From Methylorubrum aminovorans (GTDB taxonomy: Bacteria > Pseudomonadota > Alphaproteobacteria > Rhizobiales > Beijerinckiaceae), in NCBI RefSeq assembly GCF_022179725.1, contig NZ_BPRC01000012.1, forward strand, positions 1-64,000: 64,000 nucleotides of DNA. Direction: 5' to 3'. The notes beneath the pieces were generated by a model that did not search any database, was not told where the DNA came from, and saw only the letters and a program-made list of their open reading frames with translations. Below, piece by piece: positions 55,687 through 63,149 of this stretch (the stretch's first letter is position 1; the number at the start of each line of letters is the position of its first letter). Made by a program: the position numbers and the translations under genes.

Positions 55687-56292
55687 TCAGCGGGCGCGGA
55701 CTTGCTGGACGCTGATGTTCTTGGGAACACCGACTTGGGTTACGTCGGCGGAAAGGCCGTTGCCGACCTGGTTCACGACGACGTTGGCTGCGCCCGGAAC
55801 GGAACCGGTCAAGCTGTTGCCGTTGCCGTCCTGCCGCAATTGGAGGTTCGCGCCCCCGGGCGCGTTCACGCTCAGGTCGGCCTGATTGCCGATTCCGGTC
55901 TGCTGCAGATCGAAGCGGACGCTCGACCCGACCAGCAAACCCTGTCCGACATTGTTCGAGCCCCGCTGCGCGATCGCCGCCGAATTGCCGTCGCCGAAGA
56001 TCTGGATCGCGGCCGCGTTGCCCCTACCGGTTTGGCTGATGTCGGTCCGGTTCGCATTGCCGACTTGCAAGTTGGTCGCGACCTGACCGCCGGTACCGCC
56101 GTTGAGGCCGAGGATCCGGATCGGGAGCGAGACCGACCCGATGGTCGCGTACTCGACGGCCACTTCGGTCGGAACAGGTTGTCCGCTCGACTGTTGAGCT
56201 GATGCGGTCGTCGAAAACGACAGTAAAAGCCCGCACGCCGTTAGACGAACGACAGAATGACGGGGCGGCAATCTATGAATGGTCTTCGTCAT
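55687..56292 (-). CDS. Curlin-repeat protein, second in the csg operon
   Basis: A 201-residue secreted protein with signal peptide (VRLTACGLLLSFSTTASAQ). After a non-repetitive segment (TEVAVEYATIGSVSLPIRIL) comes a series of loosely spaced curlin-like units: GNANRTDISQTGRGNAAAIQ, FGDGNSAAIAQRGSNNVGQ, LQQTGIGNQADLSV, LRQDGNGNSLTGS, VNQVGNGLSADVTQVG. Each has the Q-x-G-x-x-N core, though spacing is less regular than in CsgA. It could be the CsgB-type nucleator or a minor subunit. It sits immediately before csgF, which suggests export through the same channel. Confidence 0.82.
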   Translation of the reverse strand: MTKTIHRLPPRHSVVRLTACGLLLSFSTTASAQQSSGQPVPTEVAVEYATIGSVSLPIRILGLNGGTGGQVATNLQVGNANRTDISQTGRGNAAAIQIFGDGNSAAIAQRGSNNVGQGLLVGSSVRFDLQQTGIGNQADLSVNAPGGANLQLRQDGNGNSLTGSVPGAANVVVNQVGNGLSADVTQVGVPKNISVQQVRAR

Positions 56293-56599
56293 GTCGATAC
56301 TTTGCCCAATTCTGCTTAGAGAATTCCTAGTTGATATTTCATTGTACTGATTTGCGTCGCGGATTACTTTTTTGATAACTTGCTATCTGGGGAATAGATT
56401 TCCGAGATGGTTATCCGATCTTTGTTACATTTGTATTGTGTCACGGGTAGAGTGGAGTCAATGTGGAACCGGTCTTGCTGATGTCGTCCTGACCGCTCCT
56501 GCGAGCCAGCGTGACCCGTGCGCCACAGCCGACCGAGCGGCCTGGATGGCGCCGCTCGTCTCAATGGCTCCGCCTTGTGTCGATGGCCCGGGCGTCCCG
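56293..56599. other. AT-rich gap, probable promoter within the csg cluster
   Basis: About 307 bp between the CsgH-like gene and the curlin-repeat gene, AT-rich relative to its neighbours (for example 56330-56450). No gene seen. It probably carries a promoter for the minus-strand genes from 56292 down to the lytic transglycosylase. Confidence 0.45.
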
Positions 56600-56929
56600 T
56601 CAGGGCGGATCGGACACATTCGGCCCCTCATGCTCGCAGATATATTCGGCGTCACCGGCATGGATGACGAGGCGGGCTCGATAGTGCCCTTCAGGTTCGA
56701 TCGACAGGCGTGGTCCCGGAATTCGCAGCGTGGTGCCCGGTGCAAGTGCGAGGTCGGATTGCTGGCTGAGCTGTGCGTTGCCGGACGATCCCCGCTTCGA
56801 AACCACCAGGCGGTAGGTTCCCGATTGCGATGTGGTCGAGCGGATCTCCGCGTCGATTCGAACCTGTGAGCCCTGCCGCTGTTCGGAAAGGGTGCAGGTG
56901 ATGGGCGGAGGTGGAAGGTCGCCGTGCAT
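56600..56929 (-). CDS. csgH: CsgH-like curli assembly inhibitor/chaperone
   Basis: A 109-residue protein. The body TYRLVVSKRGSSGNAQLSQQ, then SDLALAPGTTLRIPG and GHYRARLVIHAGDAEYICE matches the immunoglobulin-like CsgC/CsgH fold that prevents premature curlin aggregation in the periplasm. Two cysteines (ITCTL near the start, YICEHE near the end) could form a disulphide. An in-frame start at 57064 adds 45 residues, but neither start gives a recognisable signal peptide, odd for a periplasmic protein. It lies between csgA and the other csg genes, on the same strand. Confidence 0.75.
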   Translation of the reverse strand: MHGDLPPPPITCTLSEQRQGSQVRIDAEIRSTTSQSGTYRLVVSKRGSSGNAQLSQQSDLALAPGTTLRIPGPRLSIEPEGHYRARLVIHAGDAEYICEHEGPNVSDPP

Positions 56930-57217
56930 GGTCGTTCCGCACTTCGCTATAACGCTCGAACCGTGGCCGGATCCCGGAGGGCGCAGCTTGTCCGGGATGT
57001 TCGAACCGGCCGGCTTCAGCGCGCAGCGGCCGAATGCAGTGTTCCGTGAAGATGTCCGATGCATCTTTTCCGGCAGGCCGAAATCCGGTGATCAGCCGAA
57101 GATCATTCCTGAAAGGGAAGAGCCACCGGCCTGACGAGGCAGGTCGATGGCCTTTTTCAGTCGGTGGGCGTGACCCCATTTTAGTCAGAGATCACGCCTG
57201 TGTTCGTCTGCGACGAC

Positions 57218-58279
57218 TTACTTGCTGTGCTGAACGATCGTCGCGGTGTTGCTGGTGCCGTACTGCGCGCTCAGGATGGTGCTGCCCACATTGTTGTACT
57301 GCGCGGCCGTGAGCGAGTTGCCGATGCCGAGCTGGGCGCCCGTGATCGTGCTCGCACCCGAGTTATCCTGCGTGAGGTTCGCGTAGTTCAGAGCGCCAGA
57401 CTGGAGCAGGTAGATGCCTGCGCCATTCGAGTTGTTCTGAGAGATGTCGGCGACGTTGCTCCAGCCGTACTGCTGCGTGGAGATCCGGGCGCCATTCGAG
57501 GCGGTCTGCGTCGCGACCAGGAAGTTGTCGAAACCGTACTGGTCCGCGATGATGTCGCTGCCCTCTGAGCCGCTCTGCAGAATAGCAGCGCCGTTGAAAG
57601 CACCGGACTGCGAGAGGCTCGCCGTGGAATTCCGATTACCGGTCTGTCCGACTTCCGCGTAGTTGGCAGATCCCCACTGAATGACGTTGGCGTGCGTGCC
57701 CGTCGAGTCATCCTGGGCCACGTTGGCCGTGTTGAACTCGCCGGCCTGGCCGACATACATGGTGGAGCCGGAGACATTCCACTGCGAAGCGTAGGCTTCG
57801 TTAGTGGTCAGAGACTGATCGATGACAATCTTGGAGTTGTTACGGGTGTCGTCAGCCTGAGTCGCGACAGCGACCTGGCTCTGACCGACCTGCTTGACCT
57901 CGATCTCCGAGTTCTGGGTGCTGTCCTGCTGCGTGACAGCGAAATGGCCGGCATCTCTGGGCGCGGTGCGGGCGGTATCCTGGTTGATCGTCGTGGTGGC
58001 GTTGCGGCTGCCGGCCTGCCCGCTGGCGGCGTAGTTGAAGCGGCCTTCCTGCGTCAGGTCGATCAGGTTGCGGGAGCCATCGGTCTGATCGCCGTCGAAC
58101 GCGTTCCGGCTGCCGTTCTGCTCGACAGTGACGGTGTTGTACGTGCCAGACTGCGTGAGGTCGAGCGTGTTGCTGTAGCCCCGCTGCTCCGTGGCGGCCT
58201 CGTTGTTGCCGGCGGCGAGAGCAGGCGCACCAACGAGAAGCGCGAGCGTGCTGATCGTGGCGACGGTGAAGTGCTTCAT
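57218..58279 (-). CDS. csgA: Major curlin CsgA-type amyloid subunit
   Basis: A 353-residue secreted protein. The signal peptide is residues 1-23 (FTVATISTLALLVGAPALAA). The rest is a long array of curlin repeats with Q-x-G-x-x-N-x5-Q spacing, for example EQRGYSNTLDLTQSGTYNTV, TVEQNGSRNAFDGDQ, VGQTGNRNSTASLSQSGAFN and SAQYGTSNTATIVQHSK. I count roughly a dozen repeat units, more than the five in E. coli CsgA (151 residues). It should polymerise into cell-surface amyloid fibres after export through CsgG. The upstream region is AT-rich and shared with the divergent LuxR-type gene. Confidence 0.92.
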   Translation of the reverse strand: MKHFTVATISTLALLVGAPALAAGNNEAATEQRGYSNTLDLTQSGTYNTVTVEQNGSRNAFDGDQTDGSRNLIDLTQEGRFNYAASGQAGSRNATTTINQDTARTAPRDAGHFAVTQQDSTQNSEIEVKQVGQSQVAVATQADDTRNNSKIVIDQSLTTNEAYASQWNVSGSTMYVGQAGEFNTANVAQDDSTGTHANVIQWGSANYAEVGQTGNRNSTASLSQSGAFNGAAILQSGSEGSDIIADQYGFDNFLVATQTASNGARISTQQYGWSNVADISQNNSNGAGIYLLQSGALNYANLTQDNSGASTITGAQLGIGNSLTAAQYNNVGSTILSAQYGTSNTATIVQHSK

Positions 58280-58975
58280 GACTAGTCCCCTGTAAGTTGA
58301 TTTCTGTCATTCGGCAGTCGCCTCGCCGGATTTTACCGACTGTTGACCAGTCTGGCGGGTGAGGCGGCGGCTTCGTGCAGTCGTTAACGGGGTCTTAAAT
58401 ACGAGGGGCCGCCGAAAGCCGCATCATTCATTCGAATGATAAGATGCCATTTTGGATGGAAAGGATCCGTTTACCTTAACCTGCTGGCAAAATTTGCGAA
58501 GATCTCAATGAGCCTTGTCTGAAGTGATTGAAAGCTTGGGCATGACTGATAAAAATATCAGTTCCTATCGTTTTAACATTCGACGATCGAGGCAAGCGCA
58601 AATCCGGTCGCGAAAGAGGCAAAATCCCTTCAGGAATATTTCGAAATGTTGCTGATCCGCAGTACAACGCTTGACTGATCTACGGCAGATCTATCGCGCA
58701 AGGCGCGAAGTGCATAGACTTGTACGGTAATCTGGCAGGCTTATCGCGAATCTATGCCAGGATAGAAGCCGTTCATGCAGGAACGTGCGTAGTTTGACGT
58801 TGTGCGAAACACCACTTCGTCGGTACTCACGGGTAGTGACCTGAGCGCATCACTGCGCTTATATCGTTAATGTCATCGAGGCTGCCGCTTGTAGATTCAC
58901 GAAGTGGTCGTTCATCCGGCGAGTGCGGCGTGATGTGAAGTTTATGGTAATTAAAAATCCCGAAGATTGCCGAAT
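58280..58975. other. Divergent promoter region between csgA and a LuxR-type gene
   Basis: About 700 bp, AT-rich, with no convincing gene on either strand. Regulatory regions of this size and composition are typical of controlled surface-structure genes. No defined operator could be recognised, but several short AT-rich inverted segments lie near 58420-58680. Confidence 0.5.
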
Positions 58976-59539
58976 ATGCCGGACAAATATGCCCTGCTCA
59001 ATGTTCTCGATAAAGTCGGATCTGCGGCGGTATTGATCAATTGCCGCGCACGGACGACGGATTGCAATCAGCTTGCGAAGCGGATCCTTTCGAACCATGC
59101 CGCCGATATGGCATTCCCGGACGCCGAGCCGTTCACGGGCCGAATGATCAACAGCGCGCTGACGGAGCCGTTCGGAACCGTCGAGCTCGAGCGGCCACGC
59201 AACGATCAGCGGCTGGTCTTCCAGGCGATGGACATCACCGCGATGGGAGAAGCGCACCGCCTGCTGATCCTGATCGATCTTGCCGTTCGCGCCCAAGTCT
59301 GCGCCCCGGTGCTGGAAAAGATTTTCGGCCTCACGGCCGCCGAGGGGCGACTTGCGGCGGAGATCAGCCGGGGTTTGCCGCTGGCCACGATCGCGCAGAG
59401 CCGCAAAGTCAGTATTGCTACGCTGCGCTCACAGCTTGCCTCGATCTTCGCCAAGACGGGAACCTCGCGTCAGCCAGAGCTCGTCGCATTGCTTGCCCGG
59501 GTGTGCCAGTTCTCACCGACGTTGGATCCGGTCACTTAA
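58976..59539 (+). CDS. LuxR-type transcriptional regulator, probable curli regulator
   Basis: A 187-residue protein from ATG 58976 (TTG 58967 is in frame). The N-terminal ~90 residues look like a PAS-type sensor (LLNVLDKVGSAAVLINCRAR, ERPRNDQRLVFQAMDITAMG). The C-terminal helix-turn-helix reads IFGLTAAEGRLAAEISRG, then LATIAQSRKVSIATLRSQLA and SIFAKTGTSRQPELVALL, matching LuxR/GerE order. No receiver domain is present. Its position divergent from csgA suggests it controls the curli genes, as CsgD does in enterobacteria; that is inference from location. Confidence 0.8.
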   Translation: MPDKYALLNVLDKVGSAAVLINCRARTTDCNQLAKRILSNHAADMAFPDAEPFTGRMINSALTEPFGTVELERPRNDQRLVFQAMDITAMGEAHRLLILIDLAVRAQVCAPVLEKIFGLTAAEGRLAAEISRGLPLATIAQSRKVSIATLRSQLASIFAKTGTSRQPELVALLARVCQFSPTLDPVT

Positions 59540-59882
59540 CCATCTATCGCCAACATTTTTTTTGATCGCACCACCAAACATGTTTTATCGCTTGCGATAG
59601 CCGGGACGATCCGACTGGTTATATCGGGAGGTCCCTGTCTGAGATCGACCATCCGCCGTTTCAATTGACGGTGCCTCTCTTATGATTTTACAGGCGCGCG
59701 TACTCCATTTGCATTTTGGCAACAGCCATGGGCAATGATTAGTCCGGGACCGAGAAAGTGGCCGTCCACGAATGATCGATAGTGGTTGAGGCCGAAAAAG
59801 GCGTTTATGGGTCGCCAAGCCCGCTGCCGTTCGTTGCGGCTGGGCGCCGGCCTGCTCGCGCGGGTGAGGGAGAGTTCGACGG
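59540..59882. other. Intergenic region
   Basis: About 340 bp with a T-rich stretch (59555-59565) shortly after the LuxR-type gene that may help end its transcript. No gene or RNA recognised. Confidence 0.4.
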
Positions 59883-60503
59883 ATGACACGGATCGTGGCG
59901 GGACGGGGGGCAGGTCGGGCCTTGTCCTCGTCTGGATGGACGCGCACCCTGGCCTGTATCGGTTGGCTCGGATTGGGCCTGCTCTCGGCCTCGGCTCAGG
60001 ACGTAAAGCCCGATCCCAAGCCGGGGCCGGCTGAGGGTGCCAAGGCCGGGTGTGATGCGTCCTGTGCGCGCCAGGCAATCCCTGCGGCCGTCCAGGCCTG
60101 TGTTCCGGGAATTGAGCGGCAGGCACCGACCGACTTCGAGTGGATGAACCGGCCGACGGGAAGCGTCTTCCAAGAGGCCGAGCCCCCGGCCGGAGCCGAT
60201 ACCGTGGTGAAGTTCCGCGGCGACTCCGTGCGGTTCCTCAATCCGCAGGGCCAGTGGGTGCGCATCACCTACGAGTGCGATTACGATACGGCCGGCCGGT
60301 CGGTTCGTGGCGTCAAGGTGCGCGTCGGACGGATCGACGGTAAGGGGGCGAATACGAGCGCGGCCGTGCTTCCTGCCGGCTCGGGCAGTGCGGGACGCGG
60401 ACAGGCTGCTCCGGCGGCGCCTCAGGCGCAGGTGAAGCGGCCCCGACCAAGCGAGCCCAGCGAGGTTGAGATCCGCCAGGTCGCCCCGTCGGCGGGCCGC
60501 TGA
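59883..60503 (+). CDS. Hypothetical secreted protein
   Basis: A 206-residue protein. The N-terminal hydrophobic stretch WTRTLACIGWLGLGLLSASA is a probable signal peptide with a long basic lead. The mature part has two cysteine-containing segments (GCDASCARQAIPAAVQACVP), a beta-rich core (VVKFRGDSVRFLNPQGQWVR, ITYECDYDTAGRSVRGVKVR), and a disordered Ala/Pro-rich tail. The even spacing of cysteines suggests disulphides in the periplasm. No family recognised. A second secreted-protein gene starts 44 bp later. Confidence 0.7.
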   Translation: MTRIVAGRGAGRALSSSGWTRTLACIGWLGLGLLSASAQDVKPDPKPGPAEGAKAGCDASCARQAIPAAVQACVPGIERQAPTDFEWMNRPTGSVFQEAEPPAGADTVVKFRGDSVRFLNPQGQWVRITYECDYDTAGRSVRGVKVRVGRIDGKGANTSAAVLPAGSGSAGRGQAAPAAPQAQVKRPRPSEPSEVEIRQVAPSAGR

Positions 60504-60547
60504 AGGCGGCTCTGTCGGTGGGAGGACGCAAGATTGGGAGGCTGGCG

Positions 60548-60889
60548 ATGCGACGGATCTTGACGGCTTTTGTCGTCCTGTTTTCGGCGTCGCCGGTGCC
60601 AAGTATGGCTCAAGCCATCACAAACGTGAACGAATGCACGTTCATCACCGATCCGATTGCGCTCCGACGCTGCATCGACGGGTTTCAGCTGCGCGGCCCG
60701 GCGGCGCAGTACCCGCAATCCGCGCCCATCCCGGCCGTCAAGAGCCCTGCCCAGGCTGAGCGCGACCAGCTCAACAGCAAGACGCCGCCGGCTGCGGATT
60801 ACAAGGAATCGCCCGAGTGGCTTGGCAGCGCCGACAAGGCGCCAAATCGATCCCCGCCGAAGCGCGGGGTGATCGATCTCAACAAGTAG
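60548..60889 (+). CDS. Small secreted protein of unknown function
   Basis: A 113-residue protein with signal peptide MRRILTAFVVLFSASPVPSM ending at AQA. The mature N-terminus has ITNVNECTFITDPIALRRCI with two cysteines, followed by a Pro/Ala-rich, probably flexible tail. GGGAGG directly upstream supports the start at 60548. It is probably co-transcribed with the preceding secreted-protein gene (44 bp away). Function unknown. Confidence 0.72.
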   Translation: MRRILTAFVVLFSASPVPSMAQAITNVNECTFITDPIALRRCIDGFQLRGPAAQYPQSAPIPAVKSPAQAERDQLNSKTPPAADYKESPEWLGSADKAPNRSPPKRGVIDLNK

Positions 60890-61100
60890 CGTGCCTCGCG
60901 ACGACCAGGCCGCCGGTTCGTGCAAGGAATGCACGTCGGATCAGGGCGCTGGAGACGTGATCCGGCTCGATGGTCTCGGTGCGGCTCTCTGGCGCCGACG
61001 CCTCGGTGCGTGACCTCCGCCGAAGGCGCAGGCCGTTCGACCATTCATCGGTGTGGACGACGACCGTACCACGCGACCCATGGCGCGTTTCCGCGCCGTA

Positions 61101-63149
61101 TCAGGCCCTTTCGCCGCCGAGCACCAATCGGAGCGATCGGGCGAGTTCGTCGCGGCGGTAGGGCTTGTTGAGCACCGGAAGCTCGCCCTGACCGATGATT
61201 TGTCCCTCGTCGAGATTCGCCACGTAGCCCGACGTCAGCAGGATCTTGATGTCGGGCCGAATGCGCCGTGCCTCAACCGCAAGTTGCGAGCCGTTCATCC
61301 CTCCCGGCATGACGACGTCCGAAAACAGGATGTCGATGCGCTCGACGCCGTGCAGATACGCCAGAGCCTCGTTCGCGTTGCGGGTCACGATGACCCGGTA
61401 GCTCAGCTCTTCCAGGCTCTCGACCGCCATGCCGAGCACATGCTCGTCGTCCTCGACCAGCAGCACCGTCTCACCCTCGCCGGCGCGGCGCAGCGGGATG
61501 GCGCCGACCGGGCCGGTCCCGACTTCCTCACCGGCCGGGTCGGTCGAGCGGGGAAAGTACAGGCTGACCGTGGTGCCCCGGCCCATCGCCGACTCGATCT
61601 GCGCGAAGCCCTTGGCGCTGCGGGTGAAGCCGTAGACCTGGCTGAGCCCCAGTCCGGTTCCCTTGCCGACCTCTTTGGTGGTGAAGAACGGCTCGAACAC
61701 GCGCTGGAGCTTGTCGGCGGGGATGCCGCTGCCGGTGTCCGTGACGGAAACCAGAACGTAGGGGCCCGGCGGCACGTCCTTGTCGGCGACCGCGGCCGTA
61801 CCGAGCCGGACGTTGCGGCTCGTGACCGCGATGTGCGCCGGTCCGTCCCGACCCTCCAGGGCATCGCGCGCATTGACGACCAGATTCAGCACCGCCGCCT
61901 CGAACTGGGCCGGGTCGATGCGGATCGGGTCCAGGGCCGGGTCGAGATCGAAGGTCAGCGCGACGGCGCCGGTGGCCGCGCGCTCGGCGAGCGGTCGGAA
62001 ATCCAGCAGCAACCGGTTCGGGTTCAGCGTTTGCGGCCGTAGCATCTGGCGGCGGGAGAAGGCGAGGAGCTGCTGGGTCAATTGTTCGCCGCGCCGCGCC
62101 GCGCCCATGGCCGCCTCGGCCAAGCGCTTCACGCGATCGGTCTGCTCAGGACGGCGCAGCATCATGTCGAGGCCGCCGACGATCACGGTCAAGAGGTTGT
62201 TGAAGTCGTGCGCCACGCCGCCGGTGAGCTGGCCGATGGCCTCCATCTTCTGCGCCTGCCGCAGCGCCTCCTCGGTGACGTGCTGATCGCTGCGATCCAT
62301 GAGAATGCCGGCGACACGAGAAGCTTGGCCGGCTCGGTCGCGCTTGACCTGCCCGCGCATGGCGATCCAGCGGACCGCCCCATCCGTGCGCCGGATGCGG
62401 CATTCGAGGTCGAGCCGGCCGCTCTCGACGATGCCGGCGAAAGCCTCCTCAGCGATGCTCCGGTCCTCTTCGAGCACGTGGGCCAGGAAGGTTTCGCGGT
62501 CCCAATCCCGTCCCGCACCCTCGTAGCCGAACACGGCATCGAAGCGCGGCGAGCCGCGATGGATCCCGGTCACGACGTCGATATCCCACGAACTCATCCC
62601 GGCCGCATCAAGGGCGAAGGCCAGGGTTTCGTGGGCCGCCGCGACCTCGCGCGTTCGCTCGGCCACGCGCCGCTCCAGCTCCTCGTTCGCCAGTCTAAGC
62701 TGGTGCTGGGCTCGCTCCCGCTCGAGGAGATGCGCCCGTGCCTGATACTGTCGCCGTCGCGCACGCAGGGACGAGACGACGGCGCTGGTCAGTGTCTCGG
62801 CGTTGATCGGGCGCTCCAGCAGGACCACGTTGCCGAGCTGCCTTAGCAATTCGGCCGCGCGCCGGGTTCGCGGCCCGGCTTGGCGCGTGGCCAGCACGAC
62901 GAGGGGAAAGTCCGACCAGGGCGCCTGCGCATCGAGCCAGCGCGACAGGTCGGCGATGTCACCCTCGGCCAAGGCCTCCTCGGTCACGATCGCGGTTCCC
63001 GCGCCGGAACGTAGGCATCCCACCCACTCCGCCACGTCGGTGCAGACGACGTTGTCGATGCCCGAGCGGTTCAGCACTTGCTCGATGACGGCGGCATCCC
63101 GCCCACGCGGAGCCAGAATGAGGGCCCGCTCCTCCGTGGGGTCCCTCAC
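61101..63149 (-). CDS. Hybrid sensor histidine kinase coupled to KaiC-like gene
   Basis: A 682-residue cytosolic kinase. The N-terminal ~130 residues form a degenerate receiver-like domain (RALILAPRGRDAAVIEQVLN, FPLVVLATRQAGPRTRR) without the usual acidic pocket. A coiled coil (QHQLRLANEELERRVAERTR) leads to a PAS domain (FALDAAGMSSWDIDVVTG). The kinase core has His in QLTGGVAHDFNNLLTVIVGG, LNLVVNARDAL and GTGLGLSQVYGFTRSAKG. A C-terminal receiver follows (VLLVEDDEHVLGMAVESLEE, acceptor Asp in ILFSDVVMPGGMNGSQ, Lys in VLNKPYRRDEL). It overlaps the KaiC-like gene by 4 bp, so the two are translationally coupled. Confidence 0.92.
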   Translation of the reverse strand: MRDPTEERALILAPRGRDAAVIEQVLNRSGIDNVVCTDVAEWVGCLRSGAGTAIVTEEALAEGDIADLSRWLDAQAPWSDFPLVVLATRQAGPRTRRAAELLRQLGNVVLLERPINAETLTSAVVSSLRARRRQYQARAHLLERERAQHQLRLANEELERRVAERTREVAAAHETLAFALDAAGMSSWDIDVVTGIHRGSPRFDAVFGYEGAGRDWDRETFLAHVLEEDRSIAEEAFAGIVESGRLDLECRIRRTDGAVRWIAMRGQVKRDRAGQASRVAGILMDRSDQHVTEEALRQAQKMEAIGQLTGGVAHDFNNLLTVIVGGLDMMLRRPEQTDRVKRLAEAAMGAARRGEQLTQQLLAFSRRQMLRPQTLNPNRLLLDFRPLAERAATGAVALTFDLDPALDPIRIDPAQFEAAVLNLVVNARDALEGRDGPAHIAVTSRNVRLGTAAVADKDVPPGPYVLVSVTDTGSGIPADKLQRVFEPFFTTKEVGKGTGLGLSQVYGFTRSAKGFAQIESAMGRGTTVSLYFPRSTDPAGEEVGTGPVGAIPLRRAGEGETVLLVEDDEHVLGMAVESLEELSYRVIVTRNANEALAYLHGVERIDILFSDVVMPGGMNGSQLAVEARRIRPDIKILLTSGYVANLDEGQIIGQGELPVLNKPYRRDELARSLRLVLGGERA

